A stretch of 64,000 nucleotides of DNA, from the NCBI RefSeq assembly GCF_018967865.2, contig NZ_JAHLZY020000001.1, forward strand, positions 3,038,001 to 3,102,000. The letters are read 5' to 3'. Origin of the DNA: Hymenobacter siberiensis (GTDB lineage: Bacteria > Bacteroidota > Bacteroidia > Cytophagales > Hymenobacteraceae). Shown here piece by piece: positions 43,654 through 51,751 of the stretch; positions within the stretch are counted from its first letter, which is position 1, and each line of letters opens with the position of its first letter. The notes below the pieces were generated by a model. That model did no database searches. It was not told the DNA's origin and worked only from the letters and a program-made list of their open reading frames with translations. The position numbers and the translations under genes were made by a program.

Positions 43654-45118
43654 GCTCCTCCCAAAAAAGCCCTGGCAAACCCGCTGGCGGCCGTGGCTGA
43701 TGCTGCTGCTGGCCGGGCTCCTGCTCGGTGCGTCAGCCTGCCAGAAGGCCAAGCCTGACCCTGAAAAAACTGCTGAGTCAGCGGCCTATTACACCTGCCC
43801 GATGCACCCGCAAATCCACGCCGATGAGCCGGGGGACTGCCCCATCTGCCATATGCACCTGGTGGCGGTGCAGCCGCCCGCCGCCCAAAAGAAGCCGGCG
43901 GCGGCCTCGGCCATGTACACCTGCCCCATGCACCCGCAGGTGCGCGAAAAGCAGCCCGGCAGCTGCCCCATCTGCGGCATGGACCTCGTGAAGACGTCGA
44001 GCCGCCCGGCCATCAGCCAGCTGCCGGATACCGATTTGGCTACCAACGACCTCATCCTCACGGCCCAGCAGCTGGCGCTGGGCAATATCCAGGTGCAGAC
44101 GTTGGGTTCCGGCCCGGCTTCCACCGCTGGCATCGGTAAAACCGAAATGCCCGCGCCCCAGGCCGTGCTGACCGGCACTGTCACGGCCAATGCCCGGCGC
44201 ACCGAAAGCATCAGCAGCCGGGTGGCGGGCCGCGTCGAGAGGCTCTACGTGCGCCAGACCGGGCAGCTGCTGCGGCGCGGTGCCCCGCTGTTTGCGGTGT
44301 ATAGCGAGGAGCTGCAAACCCTGCAGCGCGAATACCTGCTGGCGCTGGCCCAGGACCTGCTGGTGGCCGAGCCCACCTACCGCCACTTCGCCGAAGCCAC
44401 CGCCCAGAAGCTGCGGCTGCTGGGCGTATCGGGCGCGCAACTGCGGCAGCTGGCCCAAACCGGCAAGCCCAGCCCCCTGGTCACCTACTACAGCCCCCGC
44501 ACCGGCACGGTGCAAACCCTGGATGTGGTGCAGGGCCAGTACGTGGCCGAGGGCTCTCCCCTCCTCACCCTCACGGACCTGAGCAGCGTGTGGGTGGAAG
44601 CGCAGCTCTATCCGGCCGAGGCCAACCGGCTGCCCCTGGGCCAGACGGTGGCCGTGCAGGTAGCTGGCCAGGCCAACCCCGTGCGGGGCAAAGTCGTGTT
44701 CCTAAGTCCCGAGCTGAGTGGCAGCAGCCAGCTCACGCTGGCCCGCATCGAGGTGCCCAACTCCGCCGGCCGCCTCCAGCCCGGTGCCCAGGCCAACGTG
44801 CTGGTCAACAGCCTTCCATCGGCCTATACTACCCGCCCCGAGGCGTCGGTTGCCGCTGCTGCGGAGACGATGCTTCGCGTGCCGCCGGCCGCCATTATCC
44901 ACAACGGGGCCGTGAGCTACGTATGGAAGCAAACCGGCGAGCGGCAGTTTCGGCGGGTACGGGTGCGCCTGGGCGAGGGCACGGCCACGGCGGTGCCGGT
45001 GCTGGCGGGCCTGCAGGCCGGCGACGCGGTGGTAACCACCGGGGCCTACCTGCTGGAAAGCGAGTTCACCCTGCGCCAGGGAGCCGACGATGACCACATG
45101 AGCGGCATGGCGATGTAA
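43646..45118 (+). CDS. CusB-like RND periplasmic adaptor with two heavy-metal-binding domains
   Basis: 490 residues. Lipoprotein signal (LMLLLAGLLLGASACQK), then two tandem modules: YTCPMHPQIHADEPGDCPIC with HMHLV (about 50-75) and YTCPMHPQVREKQPGSCPIC with GMDLVKT (about 90-115). The first has His where Gly-Met is usual. The adaptor core follows (RVAGRVERLYVRQTGQLLRR, SPLLTLTDLSSVWVEAQLYP). The ATG overlaps the previous stop by 8 bases (ATGACTAA). A second adaptor beside a single pump is notable. Confidence 0.86.
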   Translation: MTKLLPKKPWQTRWRPWLMLLLAGLLLGASACQKAKPDPEKTAESAAYYTCPMHPQIHADEPGDCPICHMHLVAVQPPAAQKKPAAASAMYTCPMHPQVREKQPGSCPICGMDLVKTSSRPAISQLPDTDLATNDLILTAQQLALGNIQVQTLGSGPASTAGIGKTEMPAPQAVLTGTVTANARRTESISSRVAGRVERLYVRQTGQLLRRGAPLFAVYSEELQTLQREYLLALAQDLLVAEPTYRHFAEATAQKLRLLGVSGAQLRQLAQTGKPSPLVTYYSPRTGTVQTLDVVQGQYVAEGSPLLTLTDLSSVWVEAQLYPAEANRLPLGQTVAVQVAGQANPVRGKVVFLSPELSGSSQLTLARIEVPNSAGRLQPGAQANVLVNSLPSAYTTRPEASVAAAAETMLRVPPAAIIHNGAVSYVWKQTGERQFRRVRVRLGEGTATAVPVLAGLQAGDAVVTTGAYLLESEFTLRQGADDDHMSGMAM

Positions 45119-45193
45119 GGTCTCAACCAACTACTTCAACCCCGTTTCGGGCTGCGGCTCAGCCCCAATTTTTTCCGTTTTTTGCTTAGTCCC

Positions 45194-45460
45194 ATGAACA
45201 AGTTCCTCACCTACACCCTGGCCCTGGCCAGCCTCACCTTCGCCACCAGCTGCTCCGATAAAAACCAGAACCATATGGAAACCGGCAACCAAAATCATAT
45301 GGAAAACGGGGCCATGAACGGAACCACCATGATGGCCGACAGTACTGCCACGCCTGCTGGCACGGCCACAGTCTACACCTGCCCCATGCACCCCGAAGTA
45401 GTAGCCAGCCAGCCCGGCCAGTGCCCAAAATGCGGCATGGACCTGGTGGTAAAAAAGTAG
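45194..45460 (+). CDS. Small lipoprotein with a heavy-metal-binding domain
   Basis: 88 residues. Lipobox signal (TLALASLTFATSCSDK), an Asn/Met/His-rich linker (NQNHMETGNQNHMENGAMNG), and one C-terminal module YTCPMHPEVVASQPGQCPKC with GMDLVVKK. The module is the fourth copy of this type in the efflux operon. It likely binds copper at the outer membrane. Start at 45194 by the signal peptide. Confidence 0.82.
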   Translation: MNKFLTYTLALASLTFATSCSDKNQNHMETGNQNHMENGAMNGTTMMADSTATPAGTATVYTCPMHPEVVASQPGQCPKCGMDLVVKK

Positions 45461-46196
45461 CCGCTGGCCTGGATAACACCAGCTCAGGAAGCAAATTGGC
45501 ATAATTGCCTACTCGCGTCGTGGCCTGACTCATTACTGACCCGATGGTTAACGGGATTTTTTTAATGCATTTCCAATGTGTGCCAGTAAGGATGTCCGGC
45601 TACTTCGGGCATTCCTGCTGGCACATATAGGTTGCCGGCGGGTGGATACCCGGTACCTTACCCGCTGCTTATGGGCCGCCGCCAAGCCGGTTTGCCACCA
45701 GGCGGCACGGCCCTCCCGGTTCCCCTCGCACACCCGCCTCAGCGAGCAGCGGGACTACAATCCTCCGGCGATGGCCCAAAATGGAGTGGTGCGATGACTT
45801 TTTGGTCGTTGTATTGCCAAACTCTCGTGCCATTGCCGTGTTCACCAGCAGTGAGTGGTACGACGCTGTCCGGCGGGCAGCTCGTTGCACCACCCGGTTC
45901 TGCCTCCGCTGCCAATTATTCCGAGCCGCCTTCGGAGGCTTTCGAAAGCCAGAATTCGGTTTACCCCTCAATACCTTGTGTGGCAAAAGGGCGAGGCAAT
46001 TCTGCCGGCAGGCTTCCTGAAAAAGTGGTGGAAACAGGGATTATCCGAAACCCGGCCAATTGGCCATTGCCCCCACCAACCCCGGTGCCGCCGCCGCATG
46101 TTGGTAGCACTGATGCGACACCCAGCCATAGGTTTCTTAACGAGCCAGCCGGACATTTTTATTGAATCGCGACCTTTGCGCGTAAAATTTATCCCC
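45461..46196. other. 736-base gap without a recognised gene
   Basis: It holds one strong hairpin (45579-45594 with 45610-45625: TGTGCCAGTAAGGATG and CATTCCTGCTGGCACA, two mismatches). Several short open frames on both strands show no conserved pattern. A GACCTTTG promoter-like box lies at 46171. Otherwise I see nothing in it. It marks the end of the copper island. Confidence 0.5.
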
Positions 46197-47318
46197 TTGA
46201 AAAAAGAATCACTGATAGCCCCAGCTACCCTACCGGTCATTATTATTGGTGCCGGCCTGGCAGGACTCACGGCGGCCCGGGCACTGCACGCGGCCGGCCG
46301 CCCGGTACTGGTCCTCGAAGGCCGGGACCGGGTGGGGGGCCGCACCCTGGCCGTGCCCGCGCTGCCCGGCTCGTCGGAAGCGGAAGGCCTGGACCTGGGT
46401 GCCACCTGGGGGTGGTCGCACCACCCCTACCTGCTCGGTTTGTGCCAGCAGCTGGGCCTGCAGCCCTTCGTGCAGCCCAGCGCCGGCGCTACGGCCCACG
46501 AAACCGCCGCCGGCACGCACCACCTGCCGCACCATCCATCCGGCTCAACGGGCTACCTGCGCCTGCCGGGAGGAACGGTGGCGCTTTGCCGCACGCTGGC
46601 CCGGCAGCTGCCGACGGGCAGCCTGCTGCTCAATGCGCGGGTAACGCAGCTGCACGCCCCGGTAGGCAGCGCGGAAGTCGTGGTCGAGGCCCAGCACGCC
46701 GGGGTCGCGCGCACTTACCGGGGTTCGGCCGTCATCGTGGCGCTGCCCCCGCGCCTGGCGGCGCATAGCCTGCACTTTACGCCGGACTTGCCGGCGGCGC
46801 TGCAACAGACGCTGCGGGAAGTGCCCACCTGGATGGCCTATTCCATGAAGGCGGTGGCCGTGTATGCCACGCCCTTCTGGCGGGCCGACGGCTGGTCCGG
46901 TTACGGGGCCAGCCAGCTGGGGCCGCTGGGGGAAATTCACGACGCCTCCCCTGCTACCGGTCCGCTGGGGGCTTTATTCGGATTTTTCGCGCCGTTGCAT
47001 CCGCTGCGGAATGCGCCGCTCGCGCAACGGCAGGCAGCCGTGGTGCAACAGTTGGGCCGGTTGTTTGGCCCTGCCGCCCTACAGCCGCTGGCCTACCACG
47101 AGCTGGACTGGAGCCAGGAACCGCTGACCAGTATCCCCGGCGATGAGCAGTTCCCCGACCAGATTCCCCTGCAGGGGCCGGCCCAGCTGCGCCAGCCCTA
47201 CTGGGATAATCGGCTCTACTGGGCCGGGGCCGAAACATCTACCAGCGAATGGGGCCGGCTAGATGGGGCCATTGAGTCCGGGCAATGGGCAGCAACGCAG
47301 TTGCTGGGCAACTTGTAG
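46197..47318 (+). CDS. FAD-dependent oxidoreductase (flavin amine oxidase family)
   Basis: 373 residues from TTG 46197. The dinucleotide-binding fold VIIIGAGLAGLTAARALHAA (about 13-32) is followed by LEGRDRVGGRTLA, the FAD-binding motif of the amine oxidase/phytoene desaturase superfamily, and a C-terminal LYWAGAETSTSEWGRLDGAI flavin motif. The substrate is not known. A longer start (ATG 46099) is possible but the first conserved strand begins at about residue 12 of the chosen start, and a promoter-like box lies just upstream. Confidence 0.84.
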   Translation: MKKESLIAPATLPVIIIGAGLAGLTAARALHAAGRPVLVLEGRDRVGGRTLAVPALPGSSEAEGLDLGATWGWSHHPYLLGLCQQLGLQPFVQPSAGATAHETAAGTHHLPHHPSGSTGYLRLPGGTVALCRTLARQLPTGSLLLNARVTQLHAPVGSAEVVVEAQHAGVARTYRGSAVIVALPPRLAAHSLHFTPDLPAALQQTLREVPTWMAYSMKAVAVYATPFWRADGWSGYGASQLGPLGEIHDASPATGPLGALFGFFAPLHPLRNAPLAQRQAAVVQQLGRLFGPAALQPLAYHELDWSQEPLTSIPGDEQFPDQIPLQGPAQLRQPYWDNRLYWAGAETSTSEWGRLDGAIESGQWAATQLLGNL

Positions 47319-47384
47319 GAGCCCTCTCAGGAAACGAAAAAACCCGCTCTAAGCAGCCACGTGGGCTGCCAAATCCGAGCTACT

Positions 47385-47416
47385 GCCCCGCCGCTTTCCC
47401 AGCGGCGGGGCTTTTT
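47385..47416 (+). terminator. Rho-independent terminator after the flavin oxidoreductase
   Basis: GCCCCGCCGCT pairs with AGCGGCGGGGC and is followed by TTTTTC. Confidence 0.88.
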
Positions 47417-47438
47417 CGTGCCTCTAAAAACAAAATCC

Positions 47439-47446
47439 TACCTTCG
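47439..47446 (+). promoter_or_regulatory. -7 promoter box (TACCTTCG)
   Basis: One mismatch to TAnnTTTG, 37 bases before the PLP-enzyme ATG. Confidence 0.45.
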
Positions 47447-47483
47447 CCCCACGTAATTCCCCATCCCACCCAACCCCCATTTT

Positions 47484-48791
47484 ATGTCCACTCTCCACGA
47501 CCATGCCCACATCGGCGGCCAGCAGCTGCGCCCCGAAAGCCTCATGATGAGCTACGGCTACACCCCCGCCTGGAGCGAGGGAGCCATCAAGCCGCCCATT
47601 TTCCAGACCTCCACCTTCGTTTTCAAGAATGCCGAGGAAGGCAAAGCCTTCTTCGAACTCGCCTACGGCCTGCGCCAGCAGGGCCCCGACGAGGAAATGG
47701 GCCTCATCTACTCCCGCCTCAACAATCCCAGCCTGGAGATTCTGGAGCACCGCCTCTGCCTCTGGGACGAAGCCGACGAAGCCGCCAGCTTCGCCAGCGG
47801 CATGGCTGCCATCAGCACCACGCTGCTGGCCCTGCTGCAGCCCGGCGATGTGGTGCTACACTCCGAGCCCGTGTACGGCGGCTCTGATTTCTTTCTGAAA
47901 AACGTGCTGCGCAAATTCGGGATTGAGGCCGTGGGTTTCCGCCCCACCGACACGCCGGCGCAAATGGCAGCCCGCGCCGCTGCCATTGCCCCCGGCCGCC
48001 TGGCCATGATTTTCGTGGAAACGCCCGCCAACCCCACCAATCACCTCGTCGACCTCGAAGCCTGCGCCGCCCTGGCCCGTCAGTATTCCACCGACGAAAA
48101 ACCCGTGCGTCTCGTCGTTGACAATACCTTTCTGGGCCCAGTTTTCCAGCATCCGCTAAAGCACGGGGCCGATGTGGTGCTCTATTCGGCCACCAAGTTC
48201 CTGGGCGGGCACTCCGACCTGATTGCCGGCGCGGCCCTGGCCAGTAAGCCGCTCATGAAGGAAATCAAGGCCATGCGCACCTTCATGGGCACCATGTGCG
48301 ACCCCAACACCGGCTGGATGCTCATGCGCTCGCTCGAAACCCTGAAGCTGCGCATGGAGCGCGCCGCCCAATCAGCCCAGCTCATTGCCGACTGGCTCCG
48401 CACCCACCCGCTGGTGGAACGCACCTACTACCTCACCCACCTCGAGCACTGCCCCGCCCAGCAGGACATCTACCAGCGCCACTGCCTCTCGCCCGGCTCC
48501 ATGATTTCCTTCGACATCAAGGGCGGCGAGGCCGAAGCCTTCCGCTTCCTCAATACCCTGAAGCTCATTAAGCTGGCCGTAAGCCTCGGCGGCACCGAAA
48601 GCCTCGCCGAGCACCCCGGTACCATGACGCACTCCGACATCACCCTCGAAGAGCAGCGCGAAATGGGCATCACCCCCCAGATGATTCGCCTGAGCATCGG
48701 CGTAGAAGACCCGCAGGACTTGATGCTCGATTTAAGTCAGGCATTTGAGGCCGTGGGAATGGTGAAGGAGCGGGAAATGGAGATGGCATAG
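47484..48791 (+). CDS. Cys/Met metabolism PLP enzyme (methionine gamma-lyase-like)
   Basis: 435 residues, fold-type I. PLP-lysine motif SATKFLGGHSD (about 231-241), the aromatic YSRLNNPSLEILE near the start and the conserved SLGGTESLAEHPGTMTHSDI near the end place it in the cystathionine gamma-synthase/methionine gamma-lyase family. Residues that separate the lyase from the synthase and beta-lyase subfamilies cannot be judged safely here, so no symbol is given. Cytosolic sulfur amino-acid metabolism. Confidence 0.86.
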   Translation: MSTLHDHAHIGGQQLRPESLMMSYGYTPAWSEGAIKPPIFQTSTFVFKNAEEGKAFFELAYGLRQQGPDEEMGLIYSRLNNPSLEILEHRLCLWDEADEAASFASGMAAISTTLLALLQPGDVVLHSEPVYGGSDFFLKNVLRKFGIEAVGFRPTDTPAQMAARAAAIAPGRLAMIFVETPANPTNHLVDLEACAALARQYSTDEKPVRLVVDNTFLGPVFQHPLKHGADVVLYSATKFLGGHSDLIAGAALASKPLMKEIKAMRTFMGTMCDPNTGWMLMRSLETLKLRMERAAQSAQLIADWLRTHPLVERTYYLTHLEHCPAQQDIYQRHCLSPGSMISFDIKGGEAEAFRFLNTLKLIKLAVSLGGTESLAEHPGTMTHSDITLEEQREMGITPQMIRLSIGVEDPQDLMLDLSQAFEAVGMVKEREMEMA

Positions 48792-48800
48792 CCATGATGC

Positions 48801-48977
48801 CGCTGGCGCGAGTTTAGCGCAGCGTAACTCGCGCCTTGCCAAGATGGGGAGGCAGCGCCCCCCCTGCCGCGCCAGCGGCAATGCGGCGCTGCTCAATTAG
48901 AGCGGTATGTTGTTCTATGCGAGGCGCAGCCTCGCCCAGATTATCGGCACGATTTACGCTCCGCTAAACTCGCGCCA
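48801..48977. repeat. Palindromic repeat, family C
   Basis: CTGGCGCGAGTTTAGCGCAG with CGTAA (48801-48825) pairs with 48953-48977 (one mismatch). Inside are CGCCAGCGGC and GCGAGGCGCAGCCTCGC motifs. It has a MITE-like outline of 177 bases. Confidence 0.75.
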
Positions 48978-49025
48978 GTGAAGGTGCTATTTATACGAAA
49001 CGCTTTCCAGCAAATACTACAAACC

Positions 49026-49059
49026 AATAGCCCGGCCGCATTGCTGCAGCCGGGCTATT
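49026..49059. terminator. Bidirectional terminator
   Basis: AATAGCCCGGC pairs with GCCGGGCTATT between the convergent PLP-enzyme and OmpA-family genes. Confidence 0.75.
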
Positions 49060-49080
49060 TGCTTTTCAACATTCTTAAAA

Positions 49081-49683
49081 CTACCGGACCCTGACGGCAA
49101 TCTCAACCCGCCGGTTGGCCTTTCGGCCGGCGGCAGTTTCATTGGTCGACACGGGCTTCTGCTCGCCGAAGCTTTCGGTGCTCACTTTATCGTCGGGCAA
49201 TTTGCCGGTTTCAACCAGGTATTTTTTTACGGCATCGGCCCGGTCGTGTCCCAGTTGCAGGTTGTAGCTGGCATCGCCGCGCGAGTCGGCGAAGCCCATT
49301 ACCCGCACGTTCTTATTGGCGAAGCGCTGGCCGATGGAAGCAACGATTTCGTCCAAAGTGGCCGCCGCCGTTGGTTTCAGCATGGACTTGTCGAAGTCAA
49401 ACAGCACCGTTTCATCTACCGAATACACCTCAAAATCCGCATCGCCGGTCACGGTCACCGACTTTTGCTTGATTTCGGGAAGGGTCTGAGTTACTAAAAC
49501 GTTCTTGGTCCTATCGAAAGAACGTTCGAGCGCCTCGGCCGCCGACTGGTTGTTGCGGTATACCACCGCCGTGTCGACTGTTGCCTCGTGGGGCTGGTCC
49601 AGCGTAGAGGGCTTGCTCAAATTGTCGCAGCCCACCAGGGCAACGGTGGCCGCCGCCAACAGGGAAAGGAAAGTAGTTTTCAT
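49081..49683 (-). CDS. OmpA-family lipoprotein
   Basis: 200 residues. Lipobox signal (LLAAATVALVGCDN), a short coiled linker, then an OmpA peptidoglycan-binding domain: TVLFDFDKSMLKPTAAATLD (about 88-107), VMGFADSRGDASYNLQLGHDRA and the C-terminal KANRRVEIAVRVR. It would tie the outer membrane to peptidoglycan. A terminator lies between it and the convergent gene to the left. Confidence 0.93.
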   Translation of the reverse strand: MKTTFLSLLAAATVALVGCDNLSKPSTLDQPHEATVDTAVVYRNNQSAAEALERSFDRTKNVLVTQTLPEIKQKSVTVTGDADFEVYSVDETVLFDFDKSMLKPTAAATLDEIVASIGQRFANKNVRVMGFADSRGDASYNLQLGHDRADAVKKYLVETGKLPDDKVSTESFGEQKPVSTNETAAGRKANRRVEIAVRVR

Positions 49684-49765
49684 AGTCAGAAAGGTTGAGA
49701 TTAATTATTGCTTACGAGTAGCAAGCCGTTAAAGTTGGCTGCCACCTCCCAACCGATGCAAACCC

Positions 49766-49805
49766 AAAAGAGCCTGCCGCTGAGAAGCGGCAGGCTCTTT
49801 TTTTT
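49766..49805 (-). terminator. Terminator for the deoxyhypusine-synthase-like gene
   Basis: AAAAGAGCCTGCCGCT pairs with AGCGGCAGGCTCTTTT, followed by T- and A-runs. Confidence 0.85.
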
Positions 49806-49887
49806 AGCGCGAACGTTGTAGTTCGCGTGGTAGAACGACAATCGTTGGAAATGCGCGGGGACGCGGACTAAAAGTCCGCGCTACTGC

Positions 49888-50859
49888 TTACTGCCCTAGC
49901 ACGATGGCAAACACCAGCGGCGCGACAATGGTAGCGTCGCTTTCGATGATGAATTTGGGCGTGTCCTGGCCCAGCTTGCCCCAGGTGATTTTCTCGTTCG
50001 GCACGGCGCCGGAGTAGCTGCCGTAGCTGGTGGTGGAGTCCGAAATCTGGCAGAAATAGCCCCACAGCGGTACGCTGGTGCGGCCCAGGTCCTGGTGCAG
50101 CATGGGCACCACGCAGATGGGGAAGTCGCCGGCAATGCCGCCGCCAATCTGGAAGAAGCCTACTTTGCTCTCGTTGGTAGCTTGCTGGGTGTACCAGTCG
50201 GCCAGGTAAATCATGTACTGAATGCCCGTACGCATGGTGTGCACGTTCTTGATATCGCCCGTGATGACGTGGCCGGCGTAGATGTTGCCGAGCGTGCTGT
50301 CTTCCCAACCGGGGCAGATGATGGGCAGGTTTTTCTCGGCGGCGGCCAGCATCCAGCTGTCTTTGGGGTCAATCTGGTAGTACTGCTCCAGCTCGCCGCT
50401 CAGCAGAATCTGGTAGAAGAATTCGTGGGGGAAATACGCTTTACCTTCGCTTTCGGCCTTCTCCCAGAACTTCAATACCACATGCTCGAGGCGGCGCATA
50501 GCCTCTTCCTCGGGAATGCAGGTATCTGTCACGCGGTTCATGTGGCGCTCCAGCAGGGCCTGCTCGTCGGCGGGCGTGAGGTCGCGATAGTTGGGCACCC
50601 GTTCGTAGAAATCGTGGGCCACGAGGTTGAAGATGTCCTCCTCCAGGTTGGCGCCGGTACAACTGATAATCTGCACTTTATCCTGACGAATCAGCTCGGC
50701 CAGCTGAATACCCATTTCGGCGGTGCTCATGGCTCCGGCCAGGGTAATCATCATTTTGCCGCCTTCAGCGAGGTGCTTGTTGTAGCCATCGGCCGCGTCG
50801 ATGAGGGCAGCGGCGTTGAAGTGGCGGTAATGGTGACGGAGAAAATTGGAAACTTGCAT
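49888..50859 (-). CDS. Deoxyhypusine synthase-like protein
   Basis: 323 residues. KMMITLAGAMSTAEMGIQLA (about 35-54), FFQIGGGIAGDFPICVV and the C-terminal WGKLGQDTPKFIIESDATIV match the deoxyhypusine synthase fold, including the Lys in WGK that carries the aminobutyl intermediate in eukaryotes. Bacteria lack the eIF5A substrate, so a polyamine role (homospermidine-type) is the usual guess for such proteins. No neighbour points to the pathway. Confidence 0.82.
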   Translation of the reverse strand: MQVSNFLRHHYRHFNAAALIDAADGYNKHLAEGGKMMITLAGAMSTAEMGIQLAELIRQDKVQIISCTGANLEEDIFNLVAHDFYERVPNYRDLTPADEQALLERHMNRVTDTCIPEEEAMRRLEHVVLKFWEKAESEGKAYFPHEFFYQILLSGELEQYYQIDPKDSWMLAAAEKNLPIICPGWEDSTLGNIYAGHVITGDIKNVHTMRTGIQYMIYLADWYTQQATNESKVGFFQIGGGIAGDFPICVVPMLHQDLGRTSVPLWGYFCQISDSTTSYGSYSGAVPNEKITWGKLGQDTPKFIIESDATIVAPLVFAIVLGQ

Positions 50860-50894
50860 TTGGGGGGATTTTGGGTGTTAAAACAACGATAAAA

Positions 50895-50998
50895 GAACGT
50901 CATGCAGAGCGCAGCGAAGCATCTTTACCTCGATAGTAAACCAATCGATTGAGTTAGTACCGAGGTAAAGATGCTTCGCTGCGCTCTGCATGACGTTC
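50895..50998. repeat. Palindromic repeat, family A, copy 7
   Basis: Perfect 38-nt arms (50895-50932 and 50961-50998), arm end CTTTACCTCG. Between hslV and the deoxyhypusine-synthase-like gene. Confidence 0.92.
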
Positions 50999-51009
50999 AT
51001 ACGTCCGGC

Positions 51010-51552
51010 CTACGACGGCGACTCAATCATCAAATTATGATTGGTATAGATGCAGATATCAGCCGCGATGTGCAGGCCTTCTTCCACCATCTGGCGAGCC
51101 GTCAAATGCGGCGCATGCTTCTTCAGAGCCAGCGCGGCGGCTTGGGCATACATCGCCCCGCTGCCGATGGCGGCCACGTCGGAGTCGGGCTCCAGTACGT
51201 CGCCGGTGCCGCTTAGGATGAGTAATTCGTCCTTATCGGCCACCACCATCATGGCTTCGAGCTTGCGCAGGTACTGGTCCTTACGCCAGTCCTTGGCCAG
51301 CTCGATGGCGGCGCGCTTGAGGTTGCCGCTGTAGCTGGTGAGCTTCTCCTCGAAGCGGTCGAGCAGCATGAAGGCATCGGCGGTGGAACCGGCAAAACCG
51401 GTCACGACTTTGCCATCAAGCAGCTTGCGGATTTTGCGGACGTTATTCTTGGCCACGTGCTTGTCCATGGTGGCCTGCCCGTCGGCCCCAACGGCGATTT
51501 CGCCGTTGTGCCGGATGCCGAGCACGGTAGTAGAGCGGATTTTTGCTTGCAT
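51010..51552 (-). CDS. hslV: ATP-dependent protease proteolytic subunit HslV
   Basis: 180 residues. After a short propeptide (MQAKIRS) the mature enzyme starts at the catalytic Thr (TTVLGIRHNGEIAVGADGQ). GFAGSTADAFMLLDRFEEKL and GSGAMYAQAAALAL are conserved. HslV assembles with the HslU ATPase, whose gene is not in this window. An exact -7 box lies just upstream, supporting the ATG at 51552 over 51654. Confidence 0.95.
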   Translation of the reverse strand: MQAKIRSTTVLGIRHNGEIAVGADGQATMDKHVAKNNVRKIRKLLDGKVVTGFAGSTADAFMLLDRFEEKLTSYSGNLKRAAIELAKDWRKDQYLRKLEAMMVVADKDELLILSGTGDVLEPDSDVAAIGSGAMYAQAAALALKKHAPHLTARQMVEEGLHIAADICIYTNHNLMIESPS

Positions 51553-51559
51553 AAGACCG

Positions 51560-51567
51560 CAAAAATA
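51560..51567 (-). promoter_or_regulatory. -7 promoter box (TATTTTTG) for hslV
   Basis: Exact TAnnTTTG match on the minus strand, 7 bases before the ATG; the leader would be almost absent. Confidence 0.5.
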
Positions 51568-51600
51568 CAACGGCTGAGGCCAGCGGCACCGCTGCAAGAA

Positions 51601-51712
51601 AAAGAACGTCATGCCGAGCGCAGCCGAGGCATCTCGCGTGCAGCAGTAAATCAATCGATTGAATTACTACCACACGCGAAATGCTTCGGCTGCGCTCAGC
51701 ATGACGTTCTTT
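51601..51712. repeat. Palindromic repeat, family A, copy 8
   Basis: 40-nt arms (51601-51640 and 51673-51712) with three mismatches, arm end CTCGCGTG, between hslV and the TonB receptor gene. Confidence 0.9.
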
Positions 51713-51751
51713 TTTCGTCGTGCTATTATTGGTCTGCTCTCTCCTTCCCTA

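Noticed and set aside
45461..46196. Short frames of 60-180 codons on both strands as genes
   Set aside because: No conserved pattern, no start context and overlapping frames of equal quality; only a hairpin is supported.
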